The notes under the pieces: model-generated
Told to the model about the DNA's origin: nothing
Database searches by the model: none
Seen by the model: the letters and a program-made list of their open reading frames with translations, nothing else
From: an uncultured Collinsella sp.
GTDB taxonomy: Bacteria > Actinomycetota > Coriobacteriia > Coriobacteriales > Coriobacteriaceae
Direction: 5' to 3'
Length of the DNA stretch: 64,000 nucleotides
NCBI GenBank assembly: GCA_900757615.1
Contig: CAAEON010000053.1
Location: 1-64,000 of the forward strand
Shown here: one piece after another, positions 32,994 to 40,647 of the stretch
Layout: each line of letters opens with the position of its first letter
Position numbering within the stretch: the first letter of the stretch is position 1
Position numbers and translations under genes: made by a program

Positions 32994-33264
32994 CAAGTGC
33001 ACGTGGCCATTAGCCTACAATTCAAACACGTTTACGGAGGGCGCCCTTGAAAGAGGACGCCCTCCGTGGCAAGATGGGATTTGTCCGAAGCTAAACAGCT
33101 TTGGGTCACCGTGGACGGGCAGGGGCCTCGACGCGGCTAGACACGAGACACATACATTACGCGACCTCGCCCTGGTGGCCGCACACGTTGGTTGCGGCCG
33201 ACGCGGGCCGCGGGCAAGTGCTTGTAAGGGGACCTTGCCTCTCTTGTACGAGAAAGGACGCGTA
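32994..33264 (+). other. Structured leader between EIIA gene and nagB
   Basis: About 270 bases before the nagB start. Hairpins: ACGGAGGGCG (33034-33043) with 33058-33067; AAGCT-AAAC-AGCTT near 33090; GGCCGCA with TGCGGCC near 33178-33202. A six-codon reading ATGGGATTTGTCCGAAGCTAA starts at 33074. I do not recognise a known riboswitch. Confidence 0.4.
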
Positions 33265-33993
33265 ATGAAGATCATTAAAGCTAAAGACTACGAGGATATG
33301 AGCCGCAAGGCCGCCAATATTATCTCGGCGCAGGTTATCCTCAAGCCCGACTGTGTGCTGGGCCTTGCCACCGGCTCCACCCCGATCGGTGCCTACAAGC
33401 AGCTCGCTGCTTGGTACGAGAAGGGTGACGTCGACTTTGCCGAGGTCAGCACCTACAACTTGGACGAGTATCGCGGCCTTTCGCACGACGATCCCCAGAG
33501 CTATCACTACTTCATGCGTGAGAACTTCTTCGATCACATCAACATCGACCTGAACAACACGCATGTGCCCGACGGTTCCAACCCCGACGCCGCCGCTGCC
33601 TGCTCTGAGTACGATAAGGTCGTCGCTGCCGCCGGCTATCCCGATCTGCAGCTGCTCGGCATTGGCAACAACGGCCACATCGGCTTCAACGAGCCCGATG
33701 ACCACTTCTCCAAGGGCACGCACTGCGTCGACCTTACCGAGAGCACCATTCAGGCCAACAGCCGCCTGTTCGACAGCATCGACGACGTTCCCCGTCAGGC
33801 CTACACCATGGGTACCCAGACCATCATGTATGCCCGCATGATCCTGGTCGTCGCCAACGGCGAGGCCAAGGCTCAGGCCGTGCACGATATGTGCTATGGT
33901 CCGGTTACGCCCGAGTGCCCGGCTTCGATCCTGCAGCTGCACACCAACTGCGTTGTCGTTGCCGACGAGGCCGCCCTTTCGCTCTGCGAGTAG
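33265..33993 (+). CDS. nagB: Glucosamine-6-phosphate deaminase
   Basis: 242 residues, typical of NagB. Converts glucosamine-6-phosphate to fructose-6-phosphate and ammonia. GLATGSTPIGAY phosphate loop, NLDEYRGL with the catalytic Asp, LGIGNNGHIGFNEP and the late MGTQTIMYAR are all present. ATG 33265 follows AAAGGACG. Upstream in-frame codons from 32914 overlap the EIIA gene and are not likely used. A terminator follows at 34026-34053. The nagA partner is not in the window. Confidence 0.96.
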   Translation: MKIIKAKDYEDMSRKAANIISAQVILKPDCVLGLATGSTPIGAYKQLAAWYEKGDVDFAEVSTYNLDEYRGLSHDDPQSYHYFMRENFFDHINIDLNNTHVPDGSNPDAAAACSEYDKVVAAAGYPDLQLLGIGNNGHIGFNEPDDHFSKGTHCVDLTESTIQANSRLFDSIDDVPRQAYTMGTQTIMYARMILVVANGEAKAQAVHDMCYGPVTPECPASILQLHTNCVVVADEAALSLCE

Positions 33994-34025
33994 CGCGAAT
34001 CCTGCACCTCGACATAGCCTTGCCT

Positions 34026-34053
34026 AAGGCCTCCGCTTTGCGGGGGCCTTTTT
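34026..34053 (+). terminator. nagB terminator
   Basis: AAGGCCTCCG (34026-34035) pairs with 34041-34050 (one G-U), loop CTTTG, then TTTTT. Confidence 0.88.
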
Positions 34054-34441
34054 GCTATCCCTTTCTGTCCACTTGACCAAAATCTTGCCGCAAGCTTGAC
34101 GAATGCCGGATGCCCAACAGCTTGATTCATTCCATATCAGATTCTATGCAAAAATGCCACTAAAAGGTCGTAGACGGTAGCGGGTGCTAGGCGAGTTGAA
34201 TGACATAGCTGAACCTTGTTCATTTGCGTTACACTGCCGCTTAGATGGGACAAGCTGACAAGCTCATTTACCTGCTTAAAGACCGATTAGTCGGGGGATT
34301 AATAACAATCGGCCCTCGCTGTACAAAAACTTGCCGCTTGCGTACCAAAAGACAATCTAAAACACAAGGTCGCTCTATTCATAGCGCGGCTTGTATGGTC
34401 TTGCGGCTACAGTGTCCATACGGTCGAGTTGAGGAGCGGGC
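34054..34441. other. Upstream region of the large regulator gene
   Basis: About 390 bases, less GC-rich than the flanks, with no coding region I can support. No confident promoter pair found. A ribosome site GAGGAGCGGG ends it. Confidence 0.5.
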
Positions 34442-37441
34442 ATGGTAAACGATTTGAGCAGTATAGACGGCCTCGAGCTGATGCCGCTGGGCGGAGGCTA
34501 TATGGTGCGCCGCGAACGCTTGATGAATGAGCTTATAGCCAAGGGCCGAAAGGCCGGCATCGTGGTTCTTTATGCGCCCGACGGGTTTGGGAAGACCTCG
34601 GTGCTGCTGCAGTACACCCATGAGGTTAAATGCGACCCGATGCGAGGCCCCGTGCGGATTATCGAGGCCGATCGCGCCATTGGGCGCGAGGTGTTTATGC
34701 AGCTCGAGGTGGTTACCGAAGAACTCAAAGACAAACCGCACTCCCTTATCGCGATTGATAATGTGCCAAACCTCGATCAGCACGATACCGAAGACCTCAT
34801 CGACAGGATTCGCGGCCTGCGCGCTATGGGGGTGGGGGTCTTTATCTCCTGCCGTCCTTCAAATCGTCAACTGATTCATGGGCTGGGCGATTCGGTTAAG
34901 ATCAATGCGCAGATGCTCAAGGTGCATGCCTATGAGTATTCGGCGTGGGCATCGGCGTTTTCGATCAGCACATCGCTCGACTTTTATCAGCTCACGCAGG
35001 GCGTGCCCGAGCTCGTTTCGGCATTGCAGACGGGTCTGTATGGCCAAGGCGACGTAGCCGGTCTGCTCGAAAACGAGATTGTCAACGTATATGGCGCGGC
35101 ACTTGTCGACCTGGCTTCGCTCGACAATAATGCACTGTTTTGCGTGGCATGTCTCATGATTTTGATGGGCGAGGGCAATATCGCAGAACTCGAGGCTTGC
35201 GGGGTGAGGCTATCGATGGTCGACCAGTCCTACTTCGTACGCGACTACCCGATCTTTGGCTTGGACCCCGCCGAGCGGAGTTTTACGTGTCTGGGCACGG
35301 AGGATAACGGACGCTTGCGCTTGCGTAAGTTGGTGGCCGAGGTTCGCCCCGAACTTGTTCCGAGGGCGGCCCGGATTTTGCTTAAGGCGGGCCGATGCGA
35401 TGCGGCGATGGGCCTGGCGGACGCTTTTTTGGACCGTGATGCGGTCCTTGAACTTGCTGGGCAGTATGGGGTCGATCTGGCTCTGACGGGGCACGGGGCC
35501 GATATCTGCCGAGCAGCGCTGGGCACGATCGATGCCGAGGATCCGGCTCCAGAGCCAACGCCTGCCGAGGCGCTTGGCGTATATCTGGCAGCGGTCAGCG
35601 TGTCCAATACAAAGCTCGCTCGCTATATGGCATCGGTCATCGAGCGCGGGGGCGAACGGGCGGCCTGCGAAATAGACCCTGTTTCATGGAGGGTGGCCCA
35701 GACACTGACGGCTGTTTGCTATGGGGACAACGGGCTTGGGCTTCCTACGAACCTGACCGTGCCAGAAATCGAGACATCCCATACCGCACTCGATATGTTG
35801 TCCGCGCATATCGAGGTCAAGCGCTGCCTGACCGAGCGGGGAGATGACGGCGGCGTTCTACAGCAGCTCAAAACGAGCAAGGCCTACGACTGCGAGCTCG
35901 ACATCGCGGGGATTGTTATACGGGCCGACAGCATGCTGGTGGAGCTTTTTGACGGGTCGTTTGCGGGAACCGACGAGCGCGACGACGAGATGACGGTGGT
36001 GCGGGAGGCGCTCGACGTACGTGGGCTCAAGGCGATGGCTATCTGGGTGCGCATGGTGTTGGCGGCACGGCGGCTCCTTTCCGGCTTGCCGGTAACCGAC
36101 GACGCGGCATTCAACGAGCTCGATCGTTTTGCCGTGCGCATGCGCGACAACCAGATTCAGCTGTTTGGCCTGTTGCTAGAAGGCTGGCAGTCGCTGGCAG
36201 AGGGACGGCCGGTTAATGCAAAGTTCCGTGCGGTCCAAGTGCTCAAACTTGCCGAGGAGTCGATTGCGTACATGCGCGATAACGCATTGCTGTTGGAGCG
36301 CGCGGCGTATCTGCGTAACACCTCGATGGTTTCGGTGCGCGAGGAAGCGGAGCTACTCGATATAAGCCAGACGCAGGTTGGTGGAGCGGAGGCCTGGATG
36401 GTGGCGCTGCATTTGGCCTGTGCGGGCCGAGACAGCGATCTTGCGGCCTGGATGTCCATGAATCGTGCGGGGATTCTAGAGCCATCGTATCGGCTCTTTG
36501 CGCGCCTTGCCATGCATTGTCTGGGCGAGCCGGCGGCCAGGATACGCAAGAAGCTTCCCGTGCGCGAGCTGTCGCGGTACTCGCTGCGCGACGATTTGGA
36601 AGGGGAGGGCGAGCGCCTGTTCCAGGCCGGCGAGGTTGAAGCCGTTGATACCATCGACCATATCGAGATTCGCATGTTTGGTGCGTTTCGCGCCGAGCGC
36701 GACGGGTTTCCCATCACGGACAAAATGTGGCGCCGCAAGAAGGCGGCGACACTTGCCGAGCGGCTTGCACTGGGCATGGATGCGCTCGTCGATCGTGAGA
36801 CGCTGGCCATGGAGCTGTGGCCCCATGCCGAGTTCAATAGCGCCCGCAATAACCTGTACTCGACGATATCGCGCTTGCGGTCGGCTTTGGGGCCGACGCC
36901 GGATGGCAAGTCGTGTGTACTCATCCAAAATGAATGCATCGGACTCAACGGCGACTACGTCAAGACCGATGTACGGCTGTTTGACCAGATAAGCCGCGAG
37001 GTTTTGGGAAATCGCACGGGTGCGCGCGGGCCCCATTTAGTTGAGCTGTGCCTTAAGATTGAGCAGCTTTATGCCGGACCGCTGTATGTTCCCAATGGCT
37101 GTAATCCCACCTACTTTTTGCGCATGCGACGCATTATGCAGTCAAAGTACATCGATTGCATGATCAAGGGAGCAAATGCCGCTCTAGAAGAAAACGATCT
37201 GCAGTCGGCGATTTGGCTGGCGGAGTCGGGGCTTCGGCAGGAAACGGCGCGCGAGGATATGGTGCGCTGTGCCATGCGCGTCTACAGTGCGGCGGGGCGG
37301 CGGCGCGATATCGTCGAGCTGTACAGCGGGCATATGCACCATCTGAGGGAACAGGTCAATGGCGTACCCGAGCCCGAGACGCGGCATCTATACGAGCGCT
37401 TGGTGGAGGGGCGGCTCAATCGCGTGCTGGTCGAGCGATGA
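34442..37441 (+). CDS. AfsR/MalT-like STAND regulator with C-terminal BTAD
   Basis: 999 residues. Walker A APDGFGKTS (45-53) and a Walker B-like LIAIDNVPN near residue 102 mark an N-terminal STAND NTPase. A long helical, repeat-like middle follows. From about residue 740 an OmpR-type winged helix (IRMFGAFRAERDG...RRKKAATLAERLAL) leads into a bacterial transcriptional activator domain, as in SARP/AfsR proteins. The order NTPase first and wHTH-BTAD last is the reverse of Streptomyces AfsR. Probably a ligand- or ATP-gated activator; the targets are unknown. ATG 34442 follows GAGGAGCGGG. It stands alone; its 3' end overlaps the minus-strand yhbY terminator. Confidence 0.82.
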   Translation: MVNDLSSIDGLELMPLGGGYMVRRERLMNELIAKGRKAGIVVLYAPDGFGKTSVLLQYTHEVKCDPMRGPVRIIEADRAIGREVFMQLEVVTEELKDKPHSLIAIDNVPNLDQHDTEDLIDRIRGLRAMGVGVFISCRPSNRQLIHGLGDSVKINAQMLKVHAYEYSAWASAFSISTSLDFYQLTQGVPELVSALQTGLYGQGDVAGLLENEIVNVYGAALVDLASLDNNALFCVACLMILMGEGNIAELEACGVRLSMVDQSYFVRDYPIFGLDPAERSFTCLGTEDNGRLRLRKLVAEVRPELVPRAARILLKAGRCDAAMGLADAFLDRDAVLELAGQYGVDLALTGHGADICRAALGTIDAEDPAPEPTPAEALGVYLAAVSVSNTKLARYMASVIERGGERAACEIDPVSWRVAQTLTAVCYGDNGLGLPTNLTVPEIETSHTALDMLSAHIEVKRCLTERGDDGGVLQQLKTSKAYDCELDIAGIVIRADSMLVELFDGSFAGTDERDDEMTVVREALDVRGLKAMAIWVRMVLAARRLLSGLPVTDDAAFNELDRFAVRMRDNQIQLFGLLLEGWQSLAEGRPVNAKFRAVQVLKLAEESIAYMRDNALLLERAAYLRNTSMVSVREEAELLDISQTQVGGAEAWMVALHLACAGRDSDLAAWMSMNRAGILEPSYRLFARLAMHCLGEPAARIRKKLPVRELSRYSLRDDLEGEGERLFQAGEVEAVDTIDHIEIRMFGAFRAERDGFPITDKMWRRKKAATLAERLALGMDALVDRETLAMELWPHAEFNSARNNLYSTISRLRSALGPTPDGKSCVLIQNECIGLNGDYVKTDVRLFDQISREVLGNRTGARGPHLVELCLKIEQLYAGPLYVPNGCNPTYFLRMRRIMQSKYIDCMIKGANAALEENDLQSAIWLAESGLRQETAREDMVRCAMRVYSAAGRRRDIVELYSGHMHHLREQVNGVPEPETRHLYERLVEGRLNRVLVER

Positions 37442-37473
37442 AAAACGGGCGCCCGAAGTACTTGGGCACCCGT
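37441..37473 (-). terminator. Terminator of yhbY (minus strand)
   Basis: ACGGGCGCCC (37445-37454) pairs with 37464-37473 with one mismatch; on the minus strand it is followed by five T. It begins right at the stop of the plus-strand regulator. Confidence 0.7.
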
Positions 37474-37510
37474 AAGCTTGCTATGTGTTGGCTCGCCGGA
37501 TCATTGGCTC

Positions 37511-37810
37511 TTAGACGAGCTTGATCTTCTCGATGTCCTTGCGCGAGGACTCGCGATACAGCGAGAACTTGCGGCCGATGACCTGGACGACCTCGGCGTG
37601 GCAACGCTCGGCGAGCTCTTCGGCGGCCTCGCGGGCGGAAAGACTGGAGCCATCGAGCACGGAGCACTTAACGAGCTCGTGCTTCTCCAGGTAGGCGACC
37701 GTCTGCTCGACGGTGCCCTCGTTGACATCGGACTTACCGATGATGATGGCGGGGTTGAGGTGATGGGCCATGCTGCGAAGCTGCTTGACCTGGGCTCCTG
37801 TCAGTGCCAT
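37511..37810 (-). CDS. yhbY: YhbY family RNA-binding protein (CRM domain)
   Basis: 99 residues, a single CRS1-YhbY domain. GKSDVNEGTVEQTVAYLEKHELVK matches the conserved core with its G-K/S-x-x-v loop, and VQVIGRKFSLYRES ends it with the GxxFVLYR-type signature. Such proteins associate with pre-50S ribosomal particles. Start ATG 37810 with GAAAGCGAG upstream. Confidence 0.93.
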   Translation of the reverse strand: MALTGAQVKQLRSMAHHLNPAIIIGKSDVNEGTVEQTVAYLEKHELVKCSVLDGSSLSAREAAEELAERCHAEVVQVIGRKFSLYRESSRKDIEKIKLV

Positions 37811-37968
37811 GGGTTCTCGCTTTCTATGTATGGGGCGCCCCGCGACGGGGCCTTAATCTACGTGAGCTGTCCCACGATAGCGCAGGAACGGCGCGGTGTG
37901 GGGCGCGTTTGCCCAGTTCAAAAAGAATGCGGATGCCGAGTGAGTGGGCGGTGCGGGCTGCGAACAGG

Positions 37969-38856
37969 CTATGAACTGGGCGCAGAGACCGGCTCCCATG
38001 CAATAAACGCCCAGCGAACCTTGCGGACATGATCGAGCATATAGCGCCCCTGCGGCACGCCCTTGGAGCCCGGCTCACCGGCATGGGGGTTCTCAATCAT
38101 GTGTTGGGCGATGTAGTCGCGCAGGCGGTCGATCTTATCTTCGTTGCCATGCTCGAGCATACGGGAAAAATCTGCTACGCCCGCCTCAGGGCTATCGAAG
38201 GTATCGCGACGAGGCGATTCAAAGTACGTAACCTGCGGCAGGGCACCCATCTGAATGAGGATATTAAAAGCATACACAAAGCCATTACTGCAGGTAACCG
38301 AGGCGCCGATAGCGTTCATCAAGTGCAGATCATAGCGCGGGCTGGAGTTGGCGACCATCGTGACAGCACAACGCCGACGAGCCGTTCGATCAAGCTTGGC
38401 AAGCGCATCTTTTAGGTTGGTCGTGGTGACAGAGCGACTGGCAAAGGCAGCATCTACCGCTTTCGCGACCGGTCCAACCAAATCCCAATCATCATCCCAA
38501 GCAAGCTCAAGCGGCGTTATGCGCCCCTCGAGCCCGTAATACTCAATGCCGGCATCAAGGGTGCCCAACATAGCGGGGGAGAAGTCGGCTGCAATCACAG
38601 GATGCCCAGCCTGAGCAAGCGGAATAGCAATCGACCCAGCTCCACACCCCATATCAAGCACGGATTCACCAGGCTTTAACGCCAACAGCTTAATAAAGTC
38701 CCGGGCATACGGAGCAGTCTCAAGCGGCCGAAAATGCCGAGCCCTTTTATCCCACTCAAAAGAATCATCAGCCCGCCGCCGACCAGCCTGCAGGCGCATC
38801 CATTCGCCATTCCAATCAGCGGAAAGAAGCTCAGAGCGAGCGTCCCCATCAACCAC
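37969..38856 (-). CDS. Class I SAM-dependent methyltransferase
   Basis: 295 residues from GTG 38856, chosen because AGGAGG lies seven bases upstream (38864-38869); a longer reading from 38916 would add 20 hydrophobic residues encoded across the ribosome site. SAM motif I is VLDMGCGAGSIAIPLA, motif II/III are AADFSPAML and around ITPLELAWDD. The substrate is not evident; similar proteins occur in metal or corrinoid gene sets. The gene lies downstream of hairpin element E2 in transcription order. Confidence 0.85.
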   Translation of the reverse strand: MVDGDARSELLSADWNGEWMRLQAGRRRADDSFEWDKRARHFRPLETAPYARDFIKLLALKPGESVLDMGCGAGSIAIPLAQAGHPVIAADFSPAMLGTLDAGIEYYGLEGRITPLELAWDDDWDLVGPVAKAVDAAFASRSVTTTNLKDALAKLDRTARRRCAVTMVANSSPRYDLHLMNAIGASVTCSNGFVYAFNILIQMGALPQVTYFESPRRDTFDSPEAGVADFSRMLEHGNEDKIDRLRDYIAQHMIENPHAGEPGSKGVPQGRYMLDHVRKVRWAFIAWEPVSAPSS

Positions 38857-39023
38857 GGGCCAACCTCCTAGCAACAAAAAAGCGACTCCTCCCAAAAGAA
38901 GAGCCGCAACCAGCATATATCAGAAAAAGAACCGTTCCAACGCCAAACCGCCGCACCAGCCAAGTGGTGCAGGAGCGAAGCGACTGCAACCGGGATAGAA
39001 CCCAACTGAGGTCCCGTTGTGCG

Positions 39024-39157
39024 GGAGCCCCGGGGAGGGCAAATATATAAGGTCGATCGCGAGTTCCGCACGAGCCGGAGAGCACTTAATGTGCTCTCCG
39101 TGCGAGTCAGGACTGTCCGGGCAGGCGACCTTATATATTTGCCCTCCCCGGGGCTCC
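39024..39157 (-). other. Long hairpin element E2 with conserved internal segments (3' of DUF711 gene)
   Basis: Outer arms 39024-39055 and 39126-39157 are a perfect 32-bp inverted repeat. On the minus strand the inside reads ACAGTCCTG (39116-39108), 14 bases, CACATTAAGTG (39093-39083), 11 bases, GTGCGGAACTC (39071-39061), exactly as in E1. The inner stem is CGGAGAG/CTCTCCG instead of GAAGGC/GCCTTC. It begins 18 bases after the stop of the minus-strand DUF711 gene. Confidence 0.85.
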
Positions 39158-39174
39158 TCGCCAGTCCCCCTCAG

Positions 39175-40539
39175 CTAGTTCTTCAGCGAGTTCAGCGGTG
39201 CCGGGAAGCGTCCACCACGGTGGGCAAGCACGGTGCCGGCGTTGGGGTTCACCGGCATGATGGGCGCACGGCCGAACAGACCGCCGTATTCGACGCAGTC
39301 GCCCACGCCCTTGCCGATGGCAGGAATCACGCGGACGGCCGTGGTCTTGTTGTTGATGACGCCGATGGCCATCTCGTCGGCGATGATGCCGGCGATGGTC
39401 TCGACCGGGGTGTCGCCGGGGATGGCGATCATGTCCAAGCCAACGGAGCACACGCAGGTCATAGCCTCGAGCTTCTCGAGCGAAAGCGCGCCGGCCTCGA
39501 CGGCGGCGATCATGCCGGCGTCCTCGGACACGGGGATAAAGGCGCCCGAGAGGCCGCCCACGCTGGAGCTGGCCATGACGCCGCCCTTCTTGACGGCATC
39601 GTTGAGCATGGCGAGCGCGCAGGTCGTACCGGGGCCACCGCAGGTGCCTACGCCGATGATCTCGAGGATGCGGGCAACGGAGTCACCGATGGCAGGCGTG
39701 GGAGCCAGCGACAGGTCGACAATGCCCTTCTCGACACCCAGACGATGGGCGGCCTCGCGGCTCATGAGCTCGCCGGCACGGGTGATCTTAAAGGCGGTCT
39801 GCTTAATCTTTTCGGCGACTTCCATCATCGATGCGGAATCGGGCAGCGTCTCCAGGGCTGCGGCCATAACGCCGGGGCCCGAGACGCCTACGTTGATGAC
39901 GGCGTCGGCCTCGCCACCGCCGTGGACGGCGCCCGCCATAAACGGGGAGTCCTCGACCATGTTAGCAAAGCAGACAAACTTGGAAGCGCCGACGGAATCC
40001 TGGTCGGCCGTGAGTTTAGCGGCATCGATGATGGTCTGGGCGGCCATAAGCACGGCGTCCATATTGATGCCGGCGCGCAGGCTGGCGACGTTGACGCTGG
40101 AGCAGACGCGGCTCGTGGTGGCGAGCGCCTGGGGGATGGACTGGATGACGCGGCGGTCGGCGTCGCCGATGCCCTTCTGGACGAGTGCGGAGAAGCCGCC
40201 CAGGTAATCGATGCCGAGCGTCTCGGCCGCGCGGTCGAGGGCATGCGCGATGGGGGTGAGGTCCTCATCCTTGCAGCACGCGGCGATCTGCGCCACCGGG
40301 GTGACGGAAACGCGCTTGTTGACGATGGGGATACCGTACTCGCGCTCGAGGTTCTCGGCGGTCTCGACCAGATGCTCAGCCGTGTGCGTCACGTGGTCGT
40401 AGATCTTCGTGCACATGCGGTCGAGGTTCTCGTCACCGCAACCCATGAGCGAAACACCCATGGTGATGGTCCTGATGTCGAGGTTCTGTTCCTCAACCAT
40501 GCCGCGGGTTTCCGCGATTTCTGCGGGCGTGATCGCCAT
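39175..40539 (-). CDS. PFL family protein (DUF711 / UPF0210)
   Basis: 454 residues, the usual length of this family, which has a glycyl-radical-like (PFL) fold but no proven reaction. Typical segments: ITMGVSLMGCGDE, TPVAQIAACCKDEDLT, FVCFANMVEDSPFMAGA, VGVSGPGVM and the late GLFGRAPIMP. Start ATG 40539 (MAITPAEI) has AGGAGC upstream; the longer reading begins inside a hairpin. In many genomes an ACT-domain gene (UPF0237) precedes it; here metH does. E2 follows the stop. Confidence 0.88.
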   Translation of the reverse strand: MAITPAEIAETRGMVEEQNLDIRTITMGVSLMGCGDENLDRMCTKIYDHVTHTAEHLVETAENLEREYGIPIVNKRVSVTPVAQIAACCKDEDLTPIAHALDRAAETLGIDYLGGFSALVQKGIGDADRRVIQSIPQALATTSRVCSSVNVASLRAGINMDAVLMAAQTIIDAAKLTADQDSVGASKFVCFANMVEDSPFMAGAVHGGGEADAVINVGVSGPGVMAAALETLPDSASMMEVAEKIKQTAFKITRAGELMSREAAHRLGVEKGIVDLSLAPTPAIGDSVARILEIIGVGTCGGPGTTCALAMLNDAVKKGGVMASSSVGGLSGAFIPVSEDAGMIAAVEAGALSLEKLEAMTCVCSVGLDMIAIPGDTPVETIAGIIADEMAIGVINNKTTAVRVIPAIGKGVGDCVEYGGLFGRAPIMPVNPNAGTVLAHRGGRFPAPLNSLKN

Positions 40540-40584
40540 CCTTGCGCTCCTATCTGCCAAAACGAGCATAGTCTTATCTATTCT

Positions 40585-40622
40585 AACGTGCCGCACGTGC
40601 CAAGTGGCGCGTGCGGCACGTT
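40585..40622. other. Hairpin between metH and DUF711 gene
   Basis: AACGTGCCGCAC (40585-40596) pairs perfectly with 40611-40622. The T run lies on the plus-strand side, so for minus-strand transcripts it is more likely a processing or attenuating hairpin than a terminator. Confidence 0.5.
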
Positions 40623-40647
40623 TTGGTGCTCGGTTGTTTCCGTTGTG

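Noticed and set aside
33074..33094. Six-codon leader peptide before nagB
   Set aside because: No ribosome site in front and no codon pattern suggesting attenuation.
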